Part shown: piece after piece, positions 1-9,330 of the stretch
Numbering within the stretch: the stretch's first letter is position 1
Layout of the letters: each line of letters starts with the position of its first letter
NCBI GenBank assembly: GCA_964512995.1
Contig: CAZELM010000001.1
Span: 186,001-250,000, forward strand
Source: CAZELM01 sp964512995
GTDB taxonomy: Bacteria > CSSED10-310
Reading direction: 5' to 3'
DNA: 64,000 nt
Program-made: the position numbers and the translations under genes
Notes under the pieces: generated by a model
Told to the model about the DNA's origin: nothing
Seen by the model: the letters and a program-made list of their open reading frames with translations, nothing else
Databases searched by the model: none

Positions 1-1
1 T

Positions 2-787
2 TGTCGCAGTTCGTTTGAAGATCCCCGGCATCTGGTCGGATTGACTCGGGGATTCCATATGATGCAGACAGAGGTGACCCGACAGATGTGGGCGGATTTG
101 CAATCTGTACAACCCACATTGCCAACAGACCCCAGTGACACGGCGGCTTCGCCATCACTGAATCATCCGGTTCAGAATACCACCTGGTTCGAAGCGGTCT
201 TGTTTGCGAATCTCAGGTCATCACGAAATGGTTGTATGCCGTGTTATTATCAAGATGCTGGCTTCACAATACCTATCGATTCCGCGAATTACATGACAGG
301 ACCGTTTTACTGCAATTTTTCCGCTGATGGGTATCGGTTACCAACAGAAGCGGAGTGGGAGTATGCCTGCCGGGCGGGTACATTATCGACTTTCTCCTGT
401 AATGAATTGAGTTACACATCAGAGAACTGTCTTGGCGGGTGTATAGCGGGAATATATCTGACTTTTGAACAATATAGCGTTTTTTGTGCAAATGATCCTG
501 GATCATCCGCGACGGTGGGGAGCAAGCTTCCGAATTCCAATGGACTGTATGACATGCATGGGAATGTATGGGAGTGGTGTTGGGATTGGTACGGGGAGTA
601 TTCCACCCGTGTTGTGATCGATCCGACGGGACCCGAATCGGGATCGGATCGAGCTGTTCGGGGAGGCGGTTGGGGATCTGCTGCACGGCGTTGCCGGTCT
701 GCGTGCCGGAATAATGGTCTCCCAACCGATCGGGATTTCAGCCTGGGATTCCGTCTCGTTCAAACAGCACAACAATCGGATCGATAG
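2..787 (+). CDS. FGE-sulfatase (SUMF1-like) domain protein, 5' truncated by the window edge
   Basis: The frame is open back to the first bases of the window, and the residues before the TTG at 41 already match the family (a DPRHLVGLTRGF stretch), so the real start lies outside. The family fold is clear: GYRLPTEAEWEYACRAGT near residue 110 of the fragment, then NGLYDMHGNVWEW, then RAVRGGGW and a closing LGFRLV. Formylglycine-generating enzymes oxidise a sulfatase cysteine using two active-site cysteines shortly after the GG(S/W) motif. Here that part reads GGGWGSAARRCRSACR, and I see no convincing equivalent of the pair, so this may be one of the many SUMF1-like proteins with another or structural role. 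No sulfatase gene is visible nearby. Family assignment is firm and function is not. Confidence 0.85.
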   Translation, partial: CRSSFEDPRHLVGLTRGFHMMQTEVTRQMWADLQSVQPTLPTDPSDTAASPSLNHPVQNTTWFEAVLFANLRSSRNGCMPCYYQDAGFTIPIDSANYMTGPFYCNFSADGYRLPTEAEWEYACRAGTLSTFSCNELSYTSENCLGGCIAGIYLTFEQYSVFCANDPGSSATVGSKLPNSNGLYDMHGNVWEWCWDWYGEYSTRVVIDPTGPESGSDRAVRGGGWGSAARRCRSACRNNGLPTDRDFSLGFRLVQTAQQSDR

Positions 788-1332
788 CGGTCCGGGCACA
801 TTTTATATTGTGATTATTACTAATCGGATACCTGTTTCTTACCGGTTTGATATGGAAATTGTCCCCGATAACTGAACGGGTGGCCGTAATAGGGGAGCGG
901 TCGGGGAGCTGACTGACGTCTCGTTTTTCTGGCCATCGGAAGCTCCCGCAGTTCCTGTCTCAGCCAGAGCAAAACATTTTCCCGGCCACGGTCCAGTTGC
1001 CGGAGCTGACTGGCGAGAAACGGAATGCGCCGCAATGCACTCATCTTGAGTCAGTTCCAGTCATATCGGTCGTCATGTATATGTGTGGGAGTAAGAAACG
1101 CGGCATAATAATGCAAAGCGAGTTGGTCGACACGTTGCCCTCGTTGGAGGCAGCGATGTCCTGGATTTTTCCATCCATCCGGCAATCCAGCCTCCATTCC
1201 AGGTCTGGCTGGTTTTGTCGATATCTTCGAATCAGTCCACCCGGTCTCATCCGGATTGCCGGTTCCATCGATAGTCAAATACTGAATATTATTTTGTCTG
1301 AGCAACTTTCGGAATGAAGAAGCAGAAATACA
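788..1332. other. Intergenic stretch without a convincing gene
   Basis: Roughly 540 bases between the FGE-like gene and the REP-like repeats. Several short frames are open on the minus strand (for example 820-1044, rich in Arg and Leu), but none has a good ribosome binding site or a family I recognise. A decayed gene is possible; I see no support for a functional one. Confidence 0.4.
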
Positions 1333-1403
1333 GTAGAAGCGGCATCCTGCCGCTTTCGATGTTCAGGATCGTCTATGAAAACGCGGCTGGAAGCCGCGTC
1401 TAC
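1333..1403. repeat. REP-like palindrome pair, copy 1
   Basis: Two different short palindromes in opposite orientation. The first (1333-1356) has arms AGCGGCA/TGCCGCT after GTAGA; the second (1380-1403) has arms ACGCGGCT/AGCCGCGT and ends in CTAC. They start and end with complementary GTAG/CTAC edges, which is the layout of a REP doublet (BIME) mobilised by a RAYT transposase. Further copies follow at 1428, 1546 and 2156 around the RAYT gene. Confidence 0.85.
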
Positions 1404-1427
1404 TAATAAGAAGGTATCACTCCCAAA

Positions 1428-1513
1428 GTAGAAGCGGCATCCTGCCGCTTTTTTTCTTGTTGATGATAATTTCGCATAATCGGTTTTTTAACGCGGCTGG
1501 AAGCCGCGTCTAC
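1428..1513. repeat. REP-like palindrome pair, copy 2
   Basis: Same two palindromes as copy 1, at 1428-1451 and 1490-1513, with a different spacer. Core sequences are identical to copy 1, so the copies are recent or kept alike by the element's activity. Confidence 0.85.
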
Positions 1514-1521
1514 TTATAATA

Positions 1522-2142
1522 TCACTCATGTTCAGGTTCATGCATAACGCGGCTGGAAGCCGCGTCTACGTCCTTTTTGGGATTATCTTCAATATATCTT
1601 CGAATCCGTTCAAGCTGCCGTTCACTGCGAACGATATGATCGAACGATTCTTTTTGCCAGAACGGACTATGTCTTCCCAGTATTCTGTTAATCTCATTCC
1701 CTGTGAATGATTTCCATGAGTGGAGTATTGCTGAAAGGTTGTTGCTCCCAAGGGGTGTCACAAGAGCATGTACATGATTTGGCATAACAACAAACCGATC
1801 AAGAAGATAACGGTCTCCATGGAAAAAACGTAACGCATTCTCAACAATAGATTTAACGTCCGTTCTTTTTAGGAGACATTCTCCATATCCATTATCCAGC
1901 CAACGATTTATCCGGTCTGGGAAATTTTGGTAAAACTCTGCTTTGGTCGATTTATCATGAGGTTCCGGGTGTGTTTTCAGCCATTCTTTCTTTTCTTTTT
2001 CCCATTGGTCTAACTTGATTTTGGGTATTGAGTCTGCTGTTCGGAATGTTACAAAATACGTTACATTCTCCTGTCGCCAATGAGGCAGGTTGCCCGTGAG
2101 GTTATCTATCGGTTCTTCCGGATCGAAAAAACCAATTTCCAA
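1522..2142 (-). CDS. REP-associated tyrosine transposase (RAYT, Y1_Tnp/HUH family)
   Basis: RAYTs are single-domain HUH nucleases that cut and join single-stranded REP palindromes through a 5'-phosphotyrosine link. The signature is present: NLPHWRQENVTYFVTFR near the start, the metal-binding HUH motif in MPNHVHAL (residues about 119-126), and the catalytic tyrosine in RIRRYIEDNPKK near residue 185. Length (206 residues) is typical. The start used is a TTG with no clear Shine-Dalgarno; no ATG fits. The last residues are encoded by a REP palindrome and are probably incidental. REP palindromes of the matching type lie on both sides, so the gene and its substrate sequences form one unit. Confidence 0.93.
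   Translation of the reverse strand: MEIGFFDPEEPIDNLTGNLPHWRQENVTYFVTFRTADSIPKIKLDQWEKEKKEWLKTHPEPHDKSTKAEFYQNFPDRINRWLDNGYGECLLKRTDVKSIVENALRFFHGDRYLLDRFVVMPNHVHALVTPLGSNNLSAILHSWKSFTGNEINRILGRHSPFWQKESFDHIVRSERQLERIRRYIEDNPKKDVDAASSRVMHEPEHE
1546..1569. repeat. REP-like palindrome inside the 3' end of the RAYT gene
   Basis: The ACGCGGCT/AGCCGCGT palindrome lies within the last codons of the transposase gene and is translated as VDAASSRV. With the copy at 2156-2180 it brackets the gene. Confidence 0.85.
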
Positions 2143-2155
2143 AGTCGAATCAAAA

Positions 2156-2180
2156 GTAGAAGCGGCATCCTGCCGCTTTT
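2156..2180. repeat. REP-like palindrome just upstream of the RAYT gene
   Basis: Copy of the AGCGGCA/TGCCGCT palindrome with the GTAGA edge, 14 bases upstream of the TTG start of the transposase gene. It forms the outer end of the RAYT unit opposite the copy at 1546-1569. Confidence 0.85.
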
Positions 2181-2358
2181 CAAAATGATATTCACTGAAA
2201 CCTGCAGCTCTGGACTGATGTTATCTTTTGACAACCCCTCGATATTCTTCCTTTTCGTTGACATGACAATCGCAGATGCTGCTCCGAGAAATGCGTTATT
2301 CGAATCGCATCTGGGGGAGCCGCTGGATCTGCCCTTCGTGTTCCGTTCGTTTGATCCG

Positions 2359-4602
2359 TCAGTTCATCCGTTCCATGGTCAGTCGATACTCCACACCGTC
2401 AGAATCCATGAAATAGAGCCCCGGAGGCACTTCCACCGTTTCGCTGTAGGGCAGTGTTGGTGGCGTGAAATTGCTGGTCCAGCGAGCGGCTCGTGAGATC
2501 CGGAACTCATCGAGGTATCCTTTGAATCCCCATTGGAAAAATCCGTCCCACTGACAACCGATCCGGCAGACGCCGTCGAATGTGAAGAGCGATCCCGTTT
2601 GCGTGCCTGTCCCGATTGAACTTCCATTAACATACAACGTGTAGGCCGTGCCTTGCTTGACCAGCGCGATATGATACCAGGTATTGGCACTGGGACTCCA
2701 TGGAGCGGACACATAATAATACCCGCTGTATTCGACATTGTTGCTGAAAACCAGGTTGCCGCCTGTCAGGACCAGACGAACGAGGTGATGATTGTCCGGA
2801 TTGCCGGTGTTCTGATGGCTCCAGATGACCTGTGATCCGCTCACATCCGTGAATCGAATCCAGAAATCCATGGTCATGTCACCGGTATGGAAGTCCCAGT
2901 CCGCGCTGTCCGGAATGGTCAGATAATCACCAACGCCATCAAACAGATACGCGCCGTTAAACGTCGTGGGAGTCGCATTCGCATCGATCGTGCTGACGAA
3001 TTGTATCGGATGCTGAGCCAGTGAAGCATCTCCTTCCAGATGCAGAAGCAGTCGGGTGTAGGCATCCGGAGTTTCATACATGGCGGAAGGAGGGGTGAAG
3101 TCCGATGTCCAACGGGCAATTCCTTTGGAAATGCGGATTTCATCCATATACCCTTTGTAATTGGCTGTCCCGGCAGAATTAGCGCCGATCGCGAGAATAT
3201 TGGATGGATTGTATAAGCTCCCCGAGATCGTTCCGGAAGCCACTTCCAGCCCATCCACATACATTTTGAAACTCGATCCCGACCGTACCGCTGCGATGTG
3301 CTGCCAGGCATTGGTTTCAAGCACTCCTCCCGCAGAATTGATCTGAAATAATGTCGAGCCATTGGAATAGTAGAATCGGATTCCATTCGTGGATGTCTGC
3401 CATATCTGGAATGTCGTTTCCAGATTGTTTACCTGACCGATGATCGATGCATCGCGGCCTTCGTCCGGTCGGACCCACAGATCAACGGTAAAATCATTGG
3501 CACCGAATTCCCAGTCCGCGGAGTCCGGAATCGCCAGGTAATCACCGGTTCCGTCGAAATACATGCTGGTCTTGCCGAATCTGGCAACAGTGGGGGAGAT
3601 CTGCAGGGAGCCGTAATGCGTGTATGGATGATCGGATCCGGATGCATCCCCATCCATATGCAGTAACAGAACGGTATTGGCATCCAGCCCTTCGCCGGGC
3701 ACTTCCACCGCTGGTTTCATGTAAATCTTGCCGAATCCACTGGTTGAATCTGGAGCAGCGGACTGTTCAGTCATACTGATCGCGCCGTCGATCGTCAGGG
3801 ATTCATTGGGCGTTGCGGAGCCGATTCCGACAGCACCCGATATGTAGTAGATATCGGTCCCGGTAATACTCCACAAGCCATCACCTGCCGGGCCAGTCGG
3901 TCCCTGAGGTCCAGTCGGTCCCATCTCGCCCGTTGCTCCTTGCGGACCAGCAGGTCCCATCGGACCTGTCTGACCCTGGGGTCCAACGGGTCCGATCACT
4001 CCCGCAGCACCCTGCGGTCCGGCAGGTCCCGGCGGGCCGGTTGGGCCTTGCGGACCCATCGGGCCAATGGCTCCGGTAGTCCCCAAGGCGCCTGTGGGTC
4101 CGGTTGCACCGGCAGGACCCTGGGGTCCGGTCGGTCCGATCAATCCCGTCGGATCACCCACCCATTGACCGGCACTGTTGATCACCTGACCCACACCATC
4201 AATGCTCACGGAAGCGGGATGGATCGTTTCTCCGGTCACATCCTCGGCATGGATCGCCTGACCCACACTGGTCAACGGCATCCGCGGTGATAGCACTTCC
4301 CCCTCCACGGTAATCTCGAGCCAGTATGGTCCATTGAAATCACATGAAATAGGAGTGACGTTGCCCAGGATGACTTGGAACAAGCCATCCGTCACTGCGA
4401 TTCCAGTCTGGAGTTCCGTCCAATGAGCGGCTCCAGCAAATTCCGCGTCATAAATTGTGAACCGGAAATCCATCCTTCCATTGATGCCATCTCCAGCCGG
4501 ATCGTACAGATACCCCTGATAATTGATCTGAGCCGGAACACCGGCTTGAGTCGCCATAATCCACAGGATCATCGATATGCTGATCATTGTCCAGTGCTTC
4601 AT
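2359..4602 (-). CDS. Secreted collagen-repeat protein with two LamG-type domains
   Basis: The start is the ATG at 4602, nine bases after GGAGG; an upstream ATG at 4629 lacks such a site. Residues 1-24 or so form a signal peptide. Then come an N-terminal module of about 130 residues (beginning QINYQGYLYD, ending GQWVGDPTGLIG), some 80 residues of Gly-X-Y collagen-like repeats (GPTGPQGPAG type), a short GIGSATPNESLTIDG segment, and two concanavalin-A/LamG-like domains of about 200 residues, each starting LLLHMDGDAS or LLLHLEGDAS and ending with DEIRIS/DEFRIS...ARWTS.F.PP. The product is probably an extracellular or surface-bound fibrous glycan-binding protein. The N-terminal module recurs in the divergent gene at 5077. 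No cell-wall anchor is visible. Ligand unknown. Confidence 0.88.
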   Translation of the reverse strand: MKHWTMISISMILWIMATQAGVPAQINYQGYLYDPAGDGINGRMDFRFTIYDAEFAGAAHWTELQTGIAVTDGLFQVILGNVTPISCDFNGPYWLEITVEGEVLSPRMPLTSVGQAIHAEDVTGETIHPASVSIDGVGQVINSAGQWVGDPTGLIGPTGPQGPAGATGPTGALGTTGAIGPMGPQGPTGPPGPAGPQGAAGVIGPVGPQGQTGPMGPAGPQGATGEMGPTGPQGPTGPAGDGLWSITGTDIYYISGAVGIGSATPNESLTIDGAISMTEQSAAPDSTSGFGKIYMKPAVEVPGEGLDANTVLLLHMDGDASGSDHPYTHYGSLQISPTVARFGKTSMYFDGTGDYLAIPDSADWEFGANDFTVDLWVRPDEGRDASIIGQVNNLETTFQIWQTSTNGIRFYYSNGSTLFQINSAGGVLETNAWQHIAAVRSGSSFKMYVDGLEVASGTISGSLYNPSNILAIGANSAGTANYKGYMDEIRISKGIARWTSDFTPPSAMYETPDAYTRLLLHLEGDASLAQHPIQFVSTIDANATPTTFNGAYLFDGVGDYLTIPDSADWDFHTGDMTMDFWIRFTDVSGSQVIWSHQNTGNPDNHHLVRLVLTGGNLVFSNNVEYSGYYYVSAPWSPSANTWYHIALVKQGTAYTLYVNGSSIGTGTQTGSLFTFDGVCRIGCQWDGFFQWGFKGYLDEFRISRAARWTSNFTPPTLPYSETVEVPPGLYFMDSDGVEYRLTMERMN

Positions 4603-5076
4603 GCCGTAATACCTCCGAAGTTTGTTCATACATTATTCCAGCTGGTCAATACTTCGGACATCGGGGAAAGTGAAGGGAGGATTACCTCTGTGAACCTGAA
4701 TCGACAGAACATGTAATGCTTCCAGTGGAGAAGGTGATTTCTTCTGATTCTGCGCAATTAAGTGTCCGAACCATTGAGCGGATGCAGATTGTTTCAGTTC
4801 CGTAATAAGAATACCCAAGATACTTCAAGGCTGCAAGTCTCATCCGATAATACATTATCATGATGGCTTTCGAGAGCAGGAAGGAATCTTTACGAAACGT
4901 CAGACGTCGGATTCCTTTACGATTTTAGTTCGGGTGTGCGATAATCATGATCATGGATCGGGGCTTTACAGTGGCTACCCTGGCTGTTCATCAGTCGTAG
5001 AAAACATTCGAAGTTTTCTGATGCGTATTTAATATTGCATGTAAACAAACCAAGCTTGAAAAACAAGGAGGAACAC
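4603..5076. promoter_or_regulatory. Divergent intergenic region between the two collagen-repeat genes
   Basis: These 474 bases must hold promoters for both divergent surface-protein genes. The clearest element is a perfect 8-bp inverted repeat AAGGAATC/GATTCCTT at 4881-4888 and 4910-4917, with a smaller palindrome ACGTCAGACGT (4898-4908) in its loop. This could be an operator or an RNA hairpin. I could not place -35/-10 boxes with confidence. Confidence 0.4.
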
Positions 5077-7033
5077 ATGAGGACGGTTATTATTTATCTC
5101 GTTATCGTCACCTTTGCATGGATCAGTTTTGCTCAAATCCCCGCTGAGATCAACTATCAAGGCAATCTTCTCGATATCCAGGGCGATCCGTTGACAGGAG
5201 AGTATCAGATTCGATTTACGCTCTTTGATGCGGAGACTCTGGGAACATCATTGTGGACAGAAATTCATCCTTTGGTTTTCGTTAATCAGGGGCTTTTTCA
5301 GGTTTCATTGGGCGAAATCACTCCGATCCCAGTGGATTTCAATGACACGTATTGGCTGGAAATCGAGGTGGGGGGTGAAGTGCTGCTGCCCCGTCAGATT
5401 CTGACCAGCGTTGGTCAGTCCCTGAATGCTCGGGATGTGCTGAACCAGGACATCCATCCACGGAGTGTCAGTATCGAAGGAGTGGGGGAAGTAATCAGTA
5501 CGTCGGGACAATGGACCGGTGATCCGACCGGGTTGATTGGACCCCCGGGACCGACAGGTCCGCAAGGACCGGCTGGCGTGCCGGGAGAAGCAGGTCCCCA
5601 GGGACTCCCGGGACCGACAGGCCCGCAAGGACCGGCTGGCGNNNNNNNNNNNNNNNNNNNNNNNNNNNNNNNNNNNNNNNNNNNNNNNNNNNNNNNNNNN
5701 NNNNNNNNNNNNNNNNNNNNNNNNNNNNNNNNNNNNNNNNNTGCCGGGAGAAACAGGTCCCCAGGGACTCCCGGGACCGACAGGCCCGCAAGGACCGGCT
5801 GGCGTGCCGGGAGAAACAGGTCCCCAGGGACTCCCGGGACCGACAGGCCCGCAAGGACCCATCGGACCCCAGGGTTTGGCAGGTCCTCAGGGACTTCAAG
5901 GTGTTACCGGTCCAGCCGGGCCGGTTGCGGGAGTCAACAAGCAACTGGTGTACAATGATAATGGCGTCGCAGCAGGCTCGGGCGTGTATTATGACAAGGC
6001 AACCGGCAAAGTTGGCGTCGGAACGGCCAGTCCGGAGGTCAATTTCCAGGTGCTCGGGGAAGGTTATACGACCGCTCAGGTTCGGAGCAATACCAGCAAT
6101 GCCCAGTTTGAAGTCATCAACGGCGGAGATAATACCGGCCATGCGTATATGCAATTGCTGAACGGAGTGGATGATGACGGATGGGAGATGGGATACAATG
6201 TTGCAGACGATGCATTATACCTCAATCCGACGCTCCATTCCGGCTGGACCGGTTCGGCAATGACCCTTCGTGCAAGCGGAGACGTCGGCATCGGGACAAA
6301 CGCGCCCGGCGCTTCTCTGGAAGTCAATCGAAGCACCCAGACGAATGTCGATCTGCGAAGTACCGCAGCCGACTCCCGGTTACGGGTGATCAATGGAGGT
6401 ACCAATGCCGGACATGCTTATTTCCAGTTGATGAACGGAGTGGATAATGATGGATGGGAGATGGGATACAATGTCAATGCCGATGCGCTCTATTTCAATC
6501 CCACCATGCAGACAAGCTGGATTGGTTCCACTATGGTCATGAAAGCCGATGGAAATGTCGGCGTCGGCACAACCGCTCCAACAGCAAAGCTGGAAGTCAA
6601 CGGCGGCATCAAAACGCAGGTGGGATTTGCGAAGATCATTGTGATGCACAACTCATCCGGCTCAACGGTCCAGGTTCCCTGGAATGGAACATTTGTGGCG
6701 GCTCATTCCGGAGAAACCTATGTCTGGGTGGAGAACGGTCCCACGCTCCAGGATATTGCCGGTTGTGCATCTGGTTCTGCACCCTCTCACCGGTTTATTG
6801 ATATCGACGACGCATGGAAAGGCCGGTATATGGTCACGTTATCCAATGAAGACACGCCCCGGATTCATGGGGAATGGTTCGGATGGCAGGGTGCCTTGTA
6901 TAATTCCGCCGGTGCGCTCGTGTTGGACGGCCGGAATGCGTCTGTGAATTTCTGCCTGAGCTGGAATGGCACCACCTGGCGGGTTGAACATATGGGTGGG
7001 ACGATCGGAACGAATAATTTTGACTGCTATTGA
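5077..7033 (+). CDS. Secreted collagen-repeat fibre protein (interrupted by an assembly gap)
   Basis: The start is the ATG at 5077, preceded by AAGGAGG. A signal peptide is followed by the same N-terminal module as in the divergent neighbour (EINYQGNLLD to GQWTGDPTGLIG) and a Gly-X-Y collagen region made of near-identical 21-residue repeats. A 100-N gap falls in these repeats; the frame changes by one across it, but the flanks are in exact repeat phase, so one continuous gene is expected. After the collagen part come two tandem repeats of about 90 residues, each opening with VGVGTASP or VGIGTNAP and containing GHAY(M/F)QL(L/M)NGVD(D/N)DGWEMGYN, then a third GVGTTAP motif and a unique C-terminal domain of about 140 residues. 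The GVGT.AP..(K/S)LEV motif is common in fibre and tail-spike-like proteins. Probably a trimeric surface fibre; receptor unknown. Confidence 0.85.
5578..5866 (+). repeat. 63-bp tandem repeat encoding collagen-like Gly-X-Y units
   Basis: Each unit is 63 bases (21 codons, PGE(A/T)GPQGLPG type followed by PTGPQGPAGV). One full unit is seen at 5578-5640, and two more follow the gap, the last diverging at its end. Units differ by only one or two bases, which explains the assembly break. Confidence 0.9.
5642..5741. other. Assembly gap (100 N)
   Basis: A run of exactly 100 N, the usual placeholder for a gap of unknown size. The left flank ends GGCG and the right flank begins TGCCGGG, which is one continuous repeat phase. 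The missing length is therefore probably a multiple of 63 bases, possibly zero. Confidence 0.95.
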
Positions 7034-7098
7034 ACAGGACATATGTGACAGACGCTCATTCGTAAATATGGTATTGTGAAACACTGAATGCATGAAAA

Positions 7099-8598
7099 TC
7101 AATAGATTGGAAGCCATCGAGCAGCGCGCTTGAGTAGCCATGCCGTTGGCTTCTTCAGAATCGGGATGCGGTTCAGAATCGATGCGCCAATGGGTCCGAC
7201 ACGCTGATAGATGCGGATCACGGTCCTGCCGACCGGAGATCGGATCAGGACGGCATCCCGATAGTGTCTGTATTGTTCCACTACCGGATGGTGGGGTGTT
7301 TCAAACACCGCGGTTACAATAAAACACGATCCTGTATTTCCCGATTGCAGCGTGGTCGGCGAACGGTGTGGAACGGTGTGTGTGGTCTGTGTCATCTGCT
7401 GCTGTACAATATCGTCAAACTTCCGAAAGAACGAACGATTGAGGTCATACAATGCCCGATACTGGGACTTCAGCCGGGTGAGTGAGGACAGGATCTGCTG
7501 GGGTGTAAATTGATCGAACTGGCTCATGATATCCTTGAAAATGACATCCCGCTGATGACTGCTGTCCTTTGATTGTCCCCAAAAATCGCAGTAGTACAAT
7601 GCAATCAAACGATGAAGCGGTTCGATCACGCTGGCATCGTTTTTCAGTTTCCGGTATTGATGGTCAACATTGGTGATGTTCCGGATGCCTTTTTGCCATT
7701 TTTTCAAGTCAGTGTTTGCCGGATCGAATTTCAAGGCGGCATTGATGAATTCCAGCGCCTGATCAAACAGCTCGTTATCGCACATCAATCGGGCATATTC
7801 GACGAAACGATAGGCAACATACTGCCGGGCATCCTGATTTTCCGGAACGAATGACATGATCCGCTTGGTAATTTCACTGATCCGCTGGATTCGGTCAGAC
7901 AGAAGATAAATCATGCACAATTGGAACAATGAATCCAGATCATCGAAATTCACTTTGTTATCCGCACCGATCGCCTTTTCAATCCATATCTCAGCCTGGT
8001 AATAGTTTGATTCATCCATGTAAGTCTGTGCAATGGCCTGGTATGGAATCTGATTGAGAGACTCCAATTCAATGGCTTTTCTGAATTTTGTGCGAGCCTC
8101 TTCGAACATTCGGGCCCGGCTGCGATCGGTTTCCGGCAATGTCTTTCCCTGCTTGTGGTAAGCCACTCCATAATGATACCAATACAATGGAACATCCGGC
8201 GCTTTCCTGGCCAGGGATTCATATATATTGAGAGCATGGATGAAATCATTCATGTGCAGGTAACAGAGTCCCAGATAGTCTCCGGCACTATGTTCGCCCG
8301 GAGCCAGTGCGAGGATTTTTTTCAGTGCCCGGATCGCCTGGGGAAATGATTCCTTCTCCATATATTCGTGGGCTTCGGCATATAACTTCGCAATTTCACC
8401 CCCATGATGCAGCATGGCAATATAGTCCTGCCGGGCTCTCGGATCCATCAGTGTGTCATACGCCAACCGAATCAGCTTGAATTGTTCCGGATCCTTTTCC
8501 GGCGGGTGCCTGCGCACCATTTTGAAATACGCTCGTTTGATCTCATCCGGTGGAGCTGTTTCTGCAATTTCCAGGATCTGAAAATAGTCCTGTGCCAT
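7099..8598 (-). CDS. J-domain-like/TPR protein with C-terminal CFI-box domain
   Basis: 499 residues. The first 65 resemble a DnaJ J-domain (DYFQILEIAETAPPDEIKRAYF...FKLIRLAYDTLMDP), but the Hsp70-activating HPD motif reads HPP (in RRHPPEKDPE), so canonical DnaK stimulation is doubtful. Residues about 70-320 form TPR-like helical repeats, including YWYHYGVAYHKQGK. The last 80 residues are a CFI-box type C-terminal domain (CFIVTAVFETP...YRHYRDAVL...SPVGRTVIRIYQRVGP), which in other proteins forms a hydrophobic tail. GAGGG lies eight bases before the ATG. It is convergent with the fibre gene and stands alone. Likely a scaffold or co-chaperone-like protein; partner unknown. Confidence 0.82.
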   Translation of the reverse strand: MAQDYFQILEIAETAPPDEIKRAYFKMVRRHPPEKDPEQFKLIRLAYDTLMDPRARQDYIAMLHHGGEIAKLYAEAHEYMEKESFPQAIRALKKILALAPGEHSAGDYLGLCYLHMNDFIHALNIYESLARKAPDVPLYWYHYGVAYHKQGKTLPETDRSRARMFEEARTKFRKAIELESLNQIPYQAIAQTYMDESNYYQAEIWIEKAIGADNKVNFDDLDSLFQLCMIYLLSDRIQRISEITKRIMSFVPENQDARQYVAYRFVEYARLMCDNELFDQALEFINAALKFDPANTDLKKWQKGIRNITNVDHQYRKLKNDASVIEPLHRLIALYYCDFWGQSKDSSHQRDVIFKDIMSQFDQFTPQQILSSLTRLKSQYRALYDLNRSFFRKFDDIVQQQMTQTTHTVPHRSPTTLQSGNTGSCFIVTAVFETPHHPVVEQYRHYRDAVLIRSPVGRTVIRIYQRVGPIGASILNRIPILKKPTAWLLKRAARWLPIY

Positions 8599-8970
8599 AA
8601 CACATCCCTCACAACTGATTTACAGTCTGGTCGTTCTTCCACAACGTGATATTCCAGCCTTTCGATAGGTATTGTCAATGTGTTCCGTTTCCATCAGACG
8701 AGCAGGCTGCCACATGGATCTGCAATTTGGATCATAGCAGATATTCTCAATCAATCGGGCTGGATGATTGGAACAAATCGACCATTCTGTTTCTTGAGGA
8801 CAGATTTCATTTGTGGAGAAAACCATTTTTTGATATGAATACAAAAGTTTAAGGGTGTGTTGAGTCATTCAGATTTCAGCGCAGGACTCACGGATGGTCG
8901 GGCCGCCATCCAGGATGCGGTGGGGATACCACTGCATACGCTGCCGGAAGGCAGGTTACTGGAGGAGTGA
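8599..8970. other. Intergenic region; short open frame before the membrane-protein gene
   Basis: 372 bases without a clear gene. A frame of about 38 codons (possible GTG or TTG start near 8858) runs to a TGA at 8968-8970, directly before the ATG at 8971. Its composition looks protein-like (for example AAIQDAVGIPLHTLPEGRLL), and its last codons supply the GGAGGAG ribosome binding site of the next gene. It may be a remnant or a leader peptide; support is weak. Confidence 0.3.
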
Positions 8971-9330
8971 ATGGCGCAGTCGACAAACAACACGGGTCCT
9001 GTAACATCCCCAAAGAAGCCACAGGGATGTTTTACTGTATTTGTCCTGCTAGGCTGGGTTTTATTCGGGAATTTTGCTCTCATCATGATCGGTCTCAAGA
9101 TTGCAGATTCCGGAACCTTTTCCTACCGGGATGCTCTGTATTGGGCGATAACCGGAGCAATGGTAATCCTCCGATATGTCGACATCGCATATCTCAACGG
9201 AAAGACCACGAATGGTGAGCCTGCTACGATGCAGCATTGGCGGCGTTACTCTCTGAGCCTGGTGGTTATCGCTGGAGCAGCATGGGGATTGATTCATTCT
9301 CCCCTCGGCGGATTTTTGGCAATGAAATGA
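8971..9330 (+). CDS. Small integral membrane protein of unknown function
   Basis: 119 residues starting at an ATG three bases after GGAGGAG. Three hydrophobic segments are visible: residues about 21-43 (containing FVLLGWVLFGNFALIMIGL), 55-73 (LYWAITGAMVILRYVDIAYL) and 94-108 (LVVIAGAAWGLIH). A polar loop (NGKTTNGEPATMQHWRRY) separates the last two. I recognise the general pattern from uncharacterised small membrane proteins but know of no function. It stands alone between the J-domain gene and the convergent metal transporter. Confidence 0.75.
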   Translation: MAQSTNNTGPVTSPKKPQGCFTVFVLLGWVLFGNFALIMIGLKIADSGTFSYRDALYWAITGAMVILRYVDIAYLNGKTTNGEPATMQHWRRYSLSLVVIAGAAWGLIHSPLGGFLAMK

